From: Pseudovibrio sp. JCM 19062
Lineage (GTDB): Bacteria > Pseudomonadota > Alphaproteobacteria > Rhizobiales > Stappiaceae
Assembly: GCA_001310715.1 (NCBI GenBank)
Contig: BAXV01000012.1
Span: 14,964-78,963 of the forward strand
Reading direction: 5' to 3'
DNA length: 64,000 nucleotides
The position numbers and the translations under genes were made by a program. Shown piece by piece: positions 49,789 to 58,724 of the stretch. How positions within the stretch are numbered: position 1 is the first letter of the stretch; each line of letters opens with the position of its first letter. The notes under the pieces were generated by a model. It had not been told where the DNA came from and did not search any database. It saw nothing but the letters and a program-made list of their open reading frames with translations.

Positions 49789-50961
49789 TTAAAGCACTTC
49801 TGCCACGAACTTCTTTTTCAGCCAGAGCAGCTCATCGATCGCTTGTAGGTGGTGACAGCGCTCTCCCGTTGATGGGCTCAGATAAAGCATGTTCTGCAGG
49901 TAAAGCGCATAGACAAGTTCGTCCGCTGTCAGTCGCCGATTTGTGGGCAGGTTGATGCAGCGATCATCGCTTAGTCCGTAGCCTGCATAAACCGGGTTCC
50001 CAAACACCACTGCTCGCTTTTCGCGAATGATGGCCTCAAGCCCGACGGTGGAGGAAAAGGTATAAACGGAGTGTGATGCCGCGAGCAGCATCATGATATC
50101 CGTATCGTCTGCAAAGAGAACCATCTTGTCCTTGTACTCATCTGGCACCGGGAACAGATAAGTCTTTCGATGTTTAAACTCCGGGTGAAGTTTGACAGCA
50201 ATCTTGCTACCGGGGTTTTCTTCAATGGCAGCCTCCAGCATGTGGCGAAAAATGCCTTCCTCACCACCCTGCAAATACACCGACAAGTCGTTATAGGCCT
50301 GATCAATGACAAGCACATAATCATCACCAACAGGTCGATCGCCTTGAACAAAGTTGTACTTGCTGATGTTCTTCTCAATGAGAAGCAAACGGAGGTCGCG
50401 TCCCTTTACCCGCTGTTCCTCAGTAAATTCATGCTCTTTTAGAAAGCGTCGAATACCGACATTGGACCTGGGCAAAAAATGCGGGCCAACACTATCGAGC
50501 CTATAGGAGATGTTGTTGGCATAGTGCCGCAGATCCGGGTTTCGCTGAGCATAGATTTCCGGCAACACGCTACGAACAAACCCTTCCTCAAAACAAATGG
50601 GAGAAGCTTGAAGGAAAAGGAGCCGCTGCAGCATCTCCGTTCGCCCTTGAGCAAACCCCACGATCCCCTGAAAGCTTGCTAACGACCATTGCGGGTCCTC
50701 TAATCCGAAGACCTCACGTCCTTCAAATGTACTGGATAAGCGTCTGAAGATATCTGTGTCTTTTTCAAGCCCAAAAGAGATGGAACCATCTGAATACAAC
50801 ATATTCTGAACGGTGGCTTCATTGGTATCTGCCGTTGAATCCATCAGCCGAAAATAGATGTCTGAATGTGCGTTAAAGGTAATAGGATCATAATCTATAG
50901 AAAGTTTCCCAGGCGTCTTTTTCCTACGTTTATTCCGTCTTTTCAGCAGTGATTTAAACAT
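49789..50961 (-). CDS. capsular polysaccharide biosynthesis protein, KpsC/S-like
   Basis: The 390-residue protein has a basic N-terminal segment (KRRNKRRKK near residue 8) and a C-terminal half resembling the Kdo-transferase module of KpsC/KpsS capsule proteins: AVKLHPEFKHRKTYLF and, most tellingly, TFSSTVGLEAIIREKRAVVF followed by GNPVYAGYGLSDD, which matches the TSTxGFEA...PFYAGWGLT signature. I chose the start at 50961 (MFKSLLKRR). It is intact. It may transfer Kdo-like sugars to a lipid or glycan acceptor. The neighbours are a glycosyltransferase and methyltransferases in the same direction, which supports a surface-polysaccharide cluster. Confidence 0.72.
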   Translation of the reverse strand: MFKSLLKRRNKRRKKTPGKLSIDYDPITFNAHSDIYFRLMDSTADTNEATVQNMLYSDGSISFGLEKDTDIFRRLSSTFEGREVFGLEDPQWSLASFQGIVGFAQGRTEMLQRLLFLQASPICFEEGFVRSVLPEIYAQRNPDLRHYANNISYRLDSVGPHFLPRSNVGIRRFLKEHEFTEEQRVKGRDLRLLLIEKNISKYNFVQGDRPVGDDYVLVIDQAYNDLSVYLQGGEEGIFRHMLEAAIEENPGSKIAVKLHPEFKHRKTYLFPVPDEYKDKMVLFADDTDIMMLLAASHSVYTFSSTVGLEAIIREKRAVVFGNPVYAGYGLSDDRCINLPTNRRLTADELVYALYLQNMLYLSPSTGERCHHLQAIDELLWLKKKFVAEVL

Positions 50962-51020
50962 TAATACCACCAAGCGTAATGAACCAGACCCACATTCCAC
51001 ATTGCTAAAGGAAAGTGATC

Positions 51021-52231
51021 TTAAACCTCACACTGATCTTTTTCTTCTCTGAATATTCGAGCTGAAGCGGGCGTGTCTGATGGGCCGTCCTGCTTTAGAT
51101 GCTCCTGAGATGGCAAGATTAATTCTGTTCCAAGCAAAACAAGAGTATCTTCCAAATTTGCAGTCCGGACCATATGCCCATCAAAGAAGACTTTGGGCTC
51201 TCCTATAACTGGCGCCTCTGTAATGTCTGCAAATAACCTCTTTTCCAATGCGCCTGCGAGAAAGTCGTGAGCTTGACCATGATATCGCCCCCAAATTTTT
51301 CGCTGCACTCGTTCGCGTTTGAACTGTATTCCAAGCCTTAGAAGCACTCGCCGAACCGCAGTTTTCATTCGCTTTATATAACGCTGGCGGGGCTTGGTGG
51401 CTGGTTTAGGGAGCGTTATCTTCAAGTGCTCATAAAGCGATGCAAAATAGCTGAGATACACCTTTTGATAGGAATAAAAATCACCATTCCATGGCTTGAG
51501 AGGCGCAGTGAAGTGAACAACAATCGGCCTGAACACATGCTCAAAGCCATAATCAAAAAGGGACGTCTGAAAATTCCAGCGTGGGCTTAATTCGGCCCAA
51601 TCGTTTTTGAAGGTATAATTCAAAAAAAATCCTGATCAAACATAGTAACGCGATGGCCAAACTGATCAAAGTATTCTGAAAGAAGACGACGAATATCAAG
51701 TTGGCGCCACCTGTCGGCATTGATGAGAAGTATACCCGAATTGAAATAACGGCACCCCTGTAGGCCTATGCCTCCCAACCACTCTTCCTTTGTGTACTCC
51801 ACGCCGGGAAAGGGGACAATCGTCTCTCCCAGAATACCATAGTCATGAACAGCAGCGATGGTGGCGGGAACTTCAAGATCAAATATCGCACTCGGGTCGT
51901 CAGCAATCGCAATATCAGCATCCAGATAGACCAACTGCGAATAGTCCTTCAATAGATCTGGAACGAAAAGACGCAGGTAAACAATGCTCGGCCATTTCTG
52001 GCTTTCCGGGAGTCCCTCGGGAAGGAAATATTCCAATTTATCAAGGTGGTAGGAGATGCGCTCAGACTTGACAATACTTGCGGGGATCAGATCTGCAACA
52101 GAGACATTCTTGTTGTTTCTCTCCACAAACACATGAACATCGAACCTGTCAAAACCGGCCAGAATAAAGGCCTGAGCCGCTGCCATCGGGAGATAATTCT
52201 CATCGACGACGAAGTAAAAGGCATTCTTCAT
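51021..52231 (-). CDS. glycosyltransferase family 8 protein (frameshifted)
   Basis: A retaining GT-A glycosyltransferase. It starts MKNAFYFVVDENYLPMAAAQ at 52231 and has the metal-binding DxD in LVYLDADIAIADD near residue 107 and the family motif CRYFNSGILLINADRWR. After TMFDQDFF the frame breaks at a T/A-rich site near 51622; the rest, LNYTFKNDWAELSPRWNF, is the canonical GT8 sequence that follows DQDxxN. Total about 403 residues, with a long basic C-terminal extension. It lies between the KpsC-like and FkbM-like genes, all leftward. Confidence 0.82.
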
Positions 52232-52262
52232 TATTGCCTCATTGGTTGGGCATACAGCCACG

Positions 52263-53029
52263 TCATAGGGCCCTCGCGAAACTCACAGGACAAAATGAGC
52301 CCTCAATTGCTGGCTTTTGTAGGGTCTCCGGATAGTCTCTCGTGTTGCGCGGCGCTTCTTCAATGATCGTCACGTCATGTGTCTGACTTAGAAAATTAAA
52401 TAGCCGCATCTCGATTCCTGGAACCATAAATTCGTGTAGCTCGACCAGGAACGTAGACTTGCTAGAATGTCTGACGGAATAGCCTCAATCCCCACTTCAC
52501 AGCCTTCGCAGTCAATAATGAACGCAAGACTGTCATACTCCTTAAAGGCCGCCATCTCCGAAAAGCTAAAATCCATCAGGTTTTCAACGGGCGCATCATT
52601 TGCGCTGGCACAGGCATCCAAAACATCTCTGGATTCCTCGTCGATGTCGTAAGCGTACACATGTGCGTCCGGCAAAAGACGCTTCATGCCGAGTGCGTAG
52701 AACCCATCAGACGCACCAATATTCAACAATGCAGACGGCTTACTCTCTACGATCTTCATAAGGTAAGGGTGAAGCTCCTGTTCATAGGAACCAATGATTT
52801 TGGTTAGAACATCTCCGTCACTCCAGGCACCTCTGGTAGCTAACTTAAGCCCTTCAAATGGTCCCCGCTTAACGATGGCCTCATGTGCGAGCAGGTGCTC
52901 GTTAATCAAACGCTCTCTGTATTTCAAAATGTTGCTAATCATGAACCCTTTAGAGCCAACCTCCTCACTGCGAAAAGCTGTAAATCCAAGAGGTTTTATG
53001 AGGTAGTTGAGAACTTTCTTTCGGGCCAT
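52263..53029 (-). CDS. FkbM-like SAM-dependent methyltransferase (frameshifted near C-terminus)
   Basis: A class I methyltransferase resembling the FkbM group. It starts at 53029 (MARKKVLNYLIKPLGF); the SAM motif LLNIGASDGFYALGMK is near residue 93 and AYDIDEESRDVLDA follows, then IDCEGCEVG. The frame breaks near 52452: the wrong frame ends in CGYLIF, while the alternative gives TFLVELHEFMVPGIEMRLFN and a plausible end SFCPVSFARAL at 52263. About 255 residues. The acceptor is unknown; the location suggests a glycan. Confidence 0.72.
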
Positions 53030-53295
53030 ACCACCACAACTTTCAACTTGCGGATATCTCAAGATCTTACTGTGAAATATAGCAAGGCTACCCAATTAAC
53101 AGTGCTCCCGATATTCCAATATATTGGGGTTACTGCCCCTGAAATGCCGCGCTCACAAATGTGATTCAACGGCTTTGGGGCGGGGCCGTGCAAAGGGATA
53201 CATCGCCGAGCGTGGCTAGAAAAATCAAGGGAGAACTGGCTTGATACTCCGATCTACCCTAAGAGTTTGAATGCAGGACTATCATTGGGGGAACA

Positions 53296-53560
53296 ATGAG
53301 CATTGAAACCGATTGCTTCATTGAGGAATGGTGCCATACAGATTGGGGCGGAACGTCAATACCTTGGGAGGCAACCCCAAATATCGAAGCCTTGATTGAG
53401 AGTTTTCTTGGAAATTGCGGTAGTGACTATTCCATAAATTCAGGAATTGCAGTGCACAAAGCCGCGGTTATCGAGGATGGGGTGGTCTTGAAGACGCCAA
53501 TTATCTTGGCGAAGAACACCTTTGTTGCCAGCAACTCCTACCTCCGTGGGATCAAACACC
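53296..53560 (+). pseudogene. truncated left-handed beta-helix acyltransferase-like gene
   Basis: The ATG at 53296 (GGGG 9 bases upstream) starts a protein whose residues 40-85 (SINSGIAVHKAAVIEDGVVL, LAKNTFVASNSYLRG) have the hexapeptide-like repeats of GlmU/LpxA-type acyltransferases. The homology ends abruptly at LRG, where a longer family member would continue with many more coils. The remaining residues up to the stop at 53592 (HLDQICFEDIE) belong in sequence to an IS3-family transposase tail, see the next entry. The gene is therefore a 5' fragment left by an insertion or deletion. Confidence 0.6.
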
Positions 53561-53695
53561 TAGATCAGATATGCTTTGAAGATATTGAATAGGCATAAGC
53601 AGAAGCCACAAACTGGCTTTGGGCATACAACAACGAACAACCCAACATGACCGTCGGCGGAGTAATACGCGCTACAAAACTAAAAATGGCGGCAT
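53560..53695 (+). mobile_element. decayed C-terminal end of an IS3-family transposase
   Basis: Translation gives LDQICFEDIE-stop-A-stop-AEATNWLWAYNNEQPNM and then TVGGVIRATKLKMAA-stop. This matches the end of the transposase at 61744-61899 (LDQNCFETIEQAQIQATKWL and onwards), with two glutamine codons turned into TAG and TAA. The copy is an independently diverged relic, not a recent duplicate. Confidence 0.75.
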
Positions 53696-53696
53696 A

Positions 53697-54232
53697 ACTC
53701 TCCTGGATTTCGATAACTTGCAAATCTAGGGTATTGAAAATTGAATGAAGTAGTATTTTTGAATTAACATGAGAGTAACTATCAATTAAATAATAGAAAT
53801 ACGAATATGTGAATAGTAAATCCGTATGAAGCGTATTTTATACTAAGATTTGGCCATCTGGGCAATCATAACGACCTGTTCGCAGGTATTGATACTCTTG
53901 GTAGTGGTCAGTGAGACTCCGCTGTCTTACAAATGGGCTCGCCTCCAGCACAAGCTGAACTTAAAGTGTCGCATTGCGCCCGATTTTCCCAGTTCATAGC
54001 GTATTTTGCGGGTCTATGCTGCTAAATAGGCATGGTATTCTACCAGAGCGTCCGCTCACAGTTCTCTTCACCACTGCGCTAATAGTATGCGCGGGCAACT
54101 GGGAGTTTCTACAGGGGGTGGAGAGGGATACCTCTAACCTGATAAGTATTAAAAATTCTGTCAAAGTTAAAATATCCATAGTGTCAATGTTATTGACGCG
54201 ATTATTGCCCCGTAAATAAATCATCACTATGG
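53697..54232. other. AT-rich intergenic region
   Basis: About 540 bases, AT-rich in the first half, between the IS3 relic and the lipoprotein array. An open frame at 53974-54219 encodes 81 residues without recognisable domain or ribosome-binding site. I see nothing else convincing. Confidence 0.35.
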
Positions 54233-54270
54233 CTTTCCTTTGGAACCAACAAGAATAAAGGAAAGTTCCA
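54233..54270 (+). promoter_or_regulatory. possible ribosome-binding-site hairpin of lipoprotein copy A
   Basis: CTTTCCTTT (54233-54241) is complementary to AAAGGAAAG (54257-54265), which contains the ribosome-binding site, and TGGAAC (54241-54246) is complementary to GTTCCA (54265-54270) immediately before the ATG. The two pairings cross, so they exclude each other or form a pseudoknot. This could regulate translation. Pattern only. Confidence 0.35.
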
Positions 54271-54465
54271 ATGACTAAGCTACATCTGTTAAAGACAATT
54301 CCGGTTTTCATACTGCTGGTTCTGGCTGGTTGCTCGTCCAGTAATGTGGAAAATGACCTTGGTGCAGCTCAAGGTGAGCCAAATGAACCCGGTAACCAGT
54401 ATGAGGTGCCGATTCATCCAGGGAATTCTCCGGTTAATCAACCTCCAAGCCCTAATAATCGGTGA
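54271..54465 (+). CDS. small lipoprotein, tandem copy A
   Basis: A 64-residue lipoprotein precursor. The signal peptide MTKLHLLKTIPVFILLVLAG ends with a lipobox LAGC, cysteine at position 21. The mature part is short and proline/asparagine-rich, with GEPNEPGNQYEVPIHPGN near residue 36, shared almost exactly with copy C. GGAAAG precedes the start. It has no known family. It is the first of four related units in 54271-54968 and is intact. Confidence 0.7.
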   Translation: MTKLHLLKTIPVFILLVLAGCSSSNVENDLGAAQGEPNEPGNQYEVPIHPGNSPVNQPPSPNNR

Positions 54466-54492
54466 TAATAGGATGAGTAAAGAACAGGCCTG

Positions 54493-54673
54493 ATGACCTA
54501 ACTACATGGGTCAAAGGGAGTCCCTGTTCTCTTCCTATTGTATTGGTTGGTTGTATTTCGTTTGGTTTTGGTGAGGGTTCTCCTACAAGAACCCGAACCA
54601 GCCAAACCGGCCAGTACAGCTGGAGAGTTACGATGAAGTTCCATTCCACCGAAGCTTGCATATATGAATAATG
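54493..54673 (+). pseudogene. degenerate small lipoprotein, tandem copy B
   Basis: The DNA from ATG 54493 aligns with the signal-peptide part of copies A, C and D, and its GTTGGTTGTATT encodes VGCI at the lipobox position in a shifted frame. The third codon is TAA and an indel follows, so no protein is made. The downstream part retains ATGAAGTTCCA, matching the TATGAAGTTCCA of copy C (54796-54807). Confidence 0.55.
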
Positions 54674-54683
54674 GAAAATTCCG

Positions 54684-54851
54684 ATGACGAGAGTACATAT
54701 GCCAAAGATAGTTCCTATTTTCCTCCTATTGTTCCTGGCAGGTTGCATGTCAAATAGTGCTGACACCGACCAAGGTGAGCCAAACGAGCCAGGTAACCAA
54801 TATGAAGTTCCAATTCACCAGCCCCCAGGTAATCAGCCAGAAGGCGATTAA
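54684..54851 (+). CDS. small lipoprotein, tandem copy C
   Basis: A 55-residue lipoprotein precursor. The signal peptide MTRVHMPKIVPIFLLLFLAG leads to cysteine 21 of LAGC, then MSNSADTDQ and GEPNEPGNQYEVPIHQPPGN, the motif shared with copy A. It is preceded by GGAAAATTCC, similar to the leader of copy A. Intact; function unknown; too short to have been assigned by most gene finders. Confidence 0.65.
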   Translation: MTRVHMPKIVPIFLLLFLAGCMSNSADTDQGEPNEPGNQYEVPIHQPPGNQPEGD

Positions 54852-54863
54852 AGGACAGGCCCG

Positions 54864-55147
54864 ATGACAATCAATTATATGCCAAAGGTGGCTCCCGTTT
54901 TCTTCCTGTTGTTTTTGGCAGGTTGTATGTCGGGTGGTCAGAGCCAATTAAACGATCCTGCGACTTAGCTACAACTGAAGAGTTAAACACGCGTCAAGTC
55001 ACAGCCACAACTGTCTCTGGTGCAACGTGCACCGGCATCAGCGGGACGTTAACGTGCTCTGACGGCTCAACTGGCACATACACGGCTGCGGCCGGGTCCG
55101 TCACCGGAGTGACATCAAGTGGTGAACCCTTCTCCGGGACATATTGA
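54864..55147 (+). CDS. small lipoprotein, tandem copy D with Thr/Gly-rich C-terminal domain (frameshifted)
   Basis: The ATG at 54864 starts MTINYMPKVAPVFFLLFLAG and C21 of the lipobox, then GGQSQLNDPAT and a stop at 54966-54968. In the next frame, starting at about 54971, a Thr/Ser/Gly-rich domain follows (QVTATTVSGATCTGISGTL, CSDGSTGTYTAAAGSVTGV) and ends SSGEPFSGTY at 55147. One indel near 54960 would join them into a lipoprotein of about 95 residues. The two cysteines of the C-terminal domain could form a disulphide. A degenerate copy of the C-terminal part lies at 55331-55434. Confidence 0.5.
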
Positions 55148-55219
55148 GGCTGAACCTCAACTCAAAAACGAAATAGTGCTGTCACCGTTGTGGTGATCTG
55201 CTCCCGCTTTATAAAAGCG

Positions 55220-55259
55220 GATGCCAGGCTTCGGCCTGATTGCATCAGCCCTTTTTTTT
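55220..55259 (+). terminator. terminator after the lipoprotein array
   Basis: GATGC-CAGGC (55220-55229) pairs with GCCTG (55234-55238) around a TTCG tetraloop, and after a three-base bulge GCATC (55242-55246) pairs with GATGC. Eight T follow at 55252-55259. Confidence 0.8.
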
Positions 55260-55330
55260 GCCTGCTTTGCCTTGGCGACCTGCCTCAGCACGGCAACAAA
55301 GCCTCATGCCAAAATGTGGGATCAACACTC

Positions 55331-55434
55331 CGGTTTCAGTGGTTACGTCCTCATGTGCAATTGGTAACGGGGTAGGCGGTGCTGGTCCATAAGCGGAACG
55401 ACAGCAAGAGGTGAAACCTTTCTGGGGACATATT
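55331..55434 (+). repeat. degenerate second copy of the copy D lipoprotein C-terminus
   Basis: The stretch ending GTGAAACCTTTCTGGGGACATATTAA parallels the end of copy D, GTGAACCCTTCTCCGGGACATATTGA, giving ARGETFLGTY against SSGEPFSGTY. The upstream part also has a TCATGTGCAATTGG segment similar in position to the cysteine region. It has no start codon or intact frame. Confidence 0.45.
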
Positions 55435-55625
55435 AAGCCTCAGATTCCACGTGCTTATCGACCGTGCCCACAAACCAACACAATGATACACAACGGTACC
55501 TCACGTTTTTGCGTTCGGTATTCGCATTTGTTTGGAATATCGACCACCCCTGATCTTACCGAGTTGATCTGTAGAGCATTAGTCCTTGTGTGAGTTGCGC
55601 AGGTCAGGAGAAAGGCAAGTATTTT

Positions 55626-56541
55626 ATGGCAGCCAGCATCATTTTAAGTGTATCCGCCGGAGGTTCACGCGAAACTGCAGCAACTGACCCAAAAACGATC
55701 GCGGTAGTCACTCCTTATCTCGCCCAACCGGGAACTAGGATGTACATTGCAGGCTCAAGGATGCCGCTACGCAATTGGGATGGCAGCTGGAGGTTACGGA
55801 TACTGCTGGTGATGTTGATGCTGTTAATGACGCCATTGACCGCGCTATCACCAACAAGGTTGATGCCGTGGTCATCAACGTCGATCCCCATCTGATCTCC
55901 CGAGGCCTTGAAGCTGCAGGCCGCGCAAACCTGCCTGTTGTGGGCATGGATAGTGGCACGCATCCCTTGTTGGTCACCAACGTCACCTCAAACGGCTTCG
56001 CCATGGCGGCAGAAACCGCAGCTTATGTGGCCAATCGCATCAAGGGAGAGGGCAAGGTGATCATGCTTGTATATGATCAGTTTCCGCCTGTCAGGAAAAG
56101 AGCGGCCATCGCGGACACAGTGTTCGCAAGCTACCCGTCAATTGAAGTTATTGAGCGCCTCACACCAGACATAAGCGATGGCGGTGTTGCTGATACCAAG
56201 GCTAAGATCTCCGAGGTCCTCAAGGCCCATCCGCAGCCGGGCAGTATCTCTGCAATTTGGGCTGGCTGGGACCAACCCGCACTGGGGGCCCTCCAAGCAA
56301 TTGAAGAGGCCGGCCGCACGGATGAAGGCATCGTAATTGTGGGGATGGATGGTACTGCGGAAGCTTTGCAGGCGATTAGATCCGGAAGCAATTTGGAAGC
56401 GACCATCACTCAGGACTTTAAAGGCATCGGCTTTACCACCGCAGCGGTTGTCGCAAAGGCTTGTCAGGAGCGGAGGTAAGTGAGATTGAAATCTATCTTC
56501 CAGCTCAACTCGCGACTTGGTCCAGTCTGGATGAAGGCTAA
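55626..56541 (+). CDS. sugar-binding periplasmic protein, RbsB-type Peripla_BP_4 family (frameshifted)
   Basis: This is a periplasmic sugar receptor of the ribose/galactose-binding class. From ATG 55626, MAASIILSVSAGGSRETAA looks like a short signal peptide, followed by TIAVVTPYLAQPG, the standard first strand. After an indel near 55755 the frame continues DTAGDVDAVNDAIDRAI, NLPVVGMDSG, AIWAGWDQPALGALQAIEEA and IVGMDGTAEALQAI, the last two being hinge and cleft signatures. A second indel near 56468 hides the C-terminus AEVSEIEIYLPAQLA, ending at TAA 56539-56541. Total about 304 residues. No ABC permease or ATPase is next to it. Convergent with the Rrf2-type gene. Confidence 0.72.
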
Positions 56542-57001
56542 ACTTCCTTTTTTTTGCACCAATCTGCTGCTCTTTGAACTCTTGTACCTTTTGGGCGTGC
56601 GGCAAAACAAGGTCAGCAACCGTTTGTTTGGTCAGCTCAGTGCGAAAGAACGCACGTGCATGGTCCAGCGCACTATCGATCGCTTTATTGGCTGATTGCT
56701 CAAGCAGGCAGCGTGTTGTGGTGTTTGACAAGCCCAGCGCAAACAGCCCCGGAGACCCAAGCGCCTCATAAACATCATAGAGCGTGATCTCCCTAAGCGG
56801 CTTGGCAAGACACCAGCCACCGCCATGGCCCTTCACCGATGTCACTATTCCAGCTTCCCTTAGCCCACCCATGGTTCGGCGCACCAACGACGGATTGGTC
56901 GCAAGCATCAGCCCAATTTGCTCAGATGTGACCGGGTCTTTGGCTTGCTCAAGATGTAATAACACATGAAGCATCCGCGCCAGACGATTGTCAGTTCTCA
57001 A
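56538..57001 (-). CDS. Rrf2-family transcriptional regulator (frameshifted at C-terminus)
   Basis: A winged-helix regulator of the Rrf2 group: MRTDNRLARMLHVLLHLEQA, SEQIGLMLATNPSLVRRTMG (recognition helix), and GGWCLAKPLREITLYDVYEA, with a cysteine near residue 63 and CLLEQ further on. There is no CX6CX5C pattern of the cluster-binding IscR/NsrR type, so it is the non-iron-sulfur YwnA-like kind. The open frame runs on to 56138, overlapping the sugar-binding gene, because the run of eight A near 56552-56559 seems to be one short; nine A end it at TAG 56538-56540 with about 154 residues. It is divergent from the DHA2 exporter and probably regulates it. Confidence 0.78.
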
Positions 57002-57245
57002 GCTCTTTCTCCATTTTCTGTCAGCCTACACATAAACGCCATTCGTTACAAACGAACATACGAGATATTGACATTTTCAATATGTAACTTAAAAAGTAAC
57101 AAATTGATCAGGAATCCTCCGTCCGTCACCCGATGACAGCTGAGGGGAGCACTGTGGGCGGCACTGCATTGTCGTTTCGCAAGGTAAGGATGGTCCGATT
57201 GTATTAGGAATTATTACTTTAAAAGTATCATGAAAAGGGAAGTTG

Positions 57246-58700
57246 ATGACAACAAACAGTTTACACCTGATGGGAAGGGGGCTTGGCAGGCCTCTTGCTG
57301 TTGCAGCCCTGTTTCTAGCCGCCTTTATGAACCTGCTTGATGTGACAATCGTAAATCTGGCTTTGCCGGTTATTCAAAGTGAACTGAGGGCCACCCCCAC
57401 GCAGCTGGAATGGGTTCTGGTAATCTATGTGCTCGCCTTTGGCGCCGGATTGCTTCCATTTGGCCGGTTCGGGGACGCCTTTGGCCGCATGAAGCTTTTC
57501 TGTTGGGGCATCATCCTCTTCATCACAAGCTCGATTATCTGCGGGTTTGCCCAAAACATCGAAACCCTGATCGCAGCACGTGGCTTTCAGGGAGTGGCGG
57601 CAGCAATGATGGTGCCCCAGGTGCTTGCCATCGTGCACGTGCTTTTTGAGCCAGAAGAGCGCGGAAAAGTCATCGGTATTTTCGCTACCGTAAATGGGCT
57701 TGGAGCAGTTGTTGGCCCCATCCTTGGCGGTGCCATTGTTTCTGCTGATTTGGGCGGTTTAAGTTGGCGGCCGATCTTTCTAATTAACCTGCCACTGGGT
57801 CTGCTCTCCTTGTTTGGTGCACTGGTCTTTTTGCCTAAGATGCCTGTGTTACACAAACAGGTGCTCGATTGGGTCGGCGCCTGTACATTTGCCAGCGTCA
57901 TTCTTGGTATCACCTACCCGCTGGTGGAAGGTCGCGCTTTGGGCTGGCCTGTCTGGTGCTTTATTATGCTGGTGTCTTCACTCCTGCTAGCCGTGTTCTT
58001 TGTGCGCTTACAATTAAAGCGTTCCCAGAAAAACCTGCCCCAGCTCATCCCAGTAAGCTTGTTACGCGACAAAGCCTTTGTGACCGGCCTGCTCGTCGTC
58101 GCCCTGTTTTTCTCCGGAATTTCAGGCGTTATGTTCATTTTGGCAATCTTCCTGCAATGGGGACACGGCTTCTCGCCACTACAAGCAGGTCTGGCTTCAG
58201 CCTTTCACCCCGTGGGTGTGATGGTTGCCTCCTCATTAACAGCCCGGTTAGGCGCCGGTTTTCTGGTTTCACGGCTTGCCGTCGGTGCCGGATTACTGTT
58301 CATCGGCATGACGTCGCTTCAACTGGTGATCCTGATGTCCGCTGGTCCCTTCAGTGTATCGGATTTTATCGCCCCTCTGCTGACCATCGGAGCGGGAATG
58401 GGAACGGCGATCTCCGCCCTGTTTCAAAGTGTACTCCTGCGGGTCTCGGGGCCTGATGCGGGTGCAGGTTCCGGAATTTTGCAAACCTTCCAGCAACTCG
58501 GCATCGCCCTCGGGATCACGATTGTTGGACAGATCTTCTTTGGCGTGCTCGGGCAGGCCGGTGATCCTGAAACTTTCAACAGCGCAGCCAGCAAGGCCCT
58601 GCTGTATTCAATCGGGGTCTACCTGCTACTGACACTCATGCATTTAACAAGCCTACTCAAAAGCCGGAGCTTGGGTGCTGTGCCAAATGAACAGGGCTGA
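57246..58700 (+). CDS. MFS drug:H+ antiporter, DHA2 family (EmrB/QacA type)
   Basis: A proton-driven drug-efflux protein with 14 predicted transmembrane helices over 484 residues. The DHA2 motif D1 reads FMNLLDVTIVNLALPVI at about residues 28-44, motif A-like GRFGDAFGRMKLF follows, and motif C-like ATVNGLGAVVGPILGG is near residue 145. I chose ATG 57246 with GGGAAG upstream over a TTG one codon earlier. It is intact and divergent from an Rrf2 regulator, a common arrangement for inducible efflux. The substrate is unknown. A strong terminator follows. Confidence 0.88.
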   Translation: MTTNSLHLMGRGLGRPLAVAALFLAAFMNLLDVTIVNLALPVIQSELRATPTQLEWVLVIYVLAFGAGLLPFGRFGDAFGRMKLFCWGIILFITSSIICGFAQNIETLIAARGFQGVAAAMMVPQVLAIVHVLFEPEERGKVIGIFATVNGLGAVVGPILGGAIVSADLGGLSWRPIFLINLPLGLLSLFGALVFLPKMPVLHKQVLDWVGACTFASVILGITYPLVEGRALGWPVWCFIMLVSSLLLAVFFVRLQLKRSQKNLPQLIPVSLLRDKAFVTGLLVVALFFSGISGVMFILAIFLQWGHGFSPLQAGLASAFHPVGVMVASSLTARLGAGFLVSRLAVGAGLLFIGMTSLQLVILMSAGPFSVSDFIAPLLTIGAGMGTAISALFQSVLLRVSGPDAGAGSGILQTFQQLGIALGITIVGQIFFGVLGQAGDPETFNSAASKALLYSIGVYLLLTLMHLTSLLKSRSLGAVPNEQG

Positions 58701-58724
58701 CCCCCAGCACAGCAGCTCACAACG

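Noticed and set aside
53974..54219. 81-residue open frame before the lipoprotein array
   Set aside because: No recognisable domain, no ribosome-binding site and mixed codon character.
55220..55368. Short hydrophobic open frame MPGFGLIASALFFACF as another lipoprotein
   Set aside because: Its first codons are the TTCG-loop terminator and T run; no ribosome-binding site; better explained as terminator.
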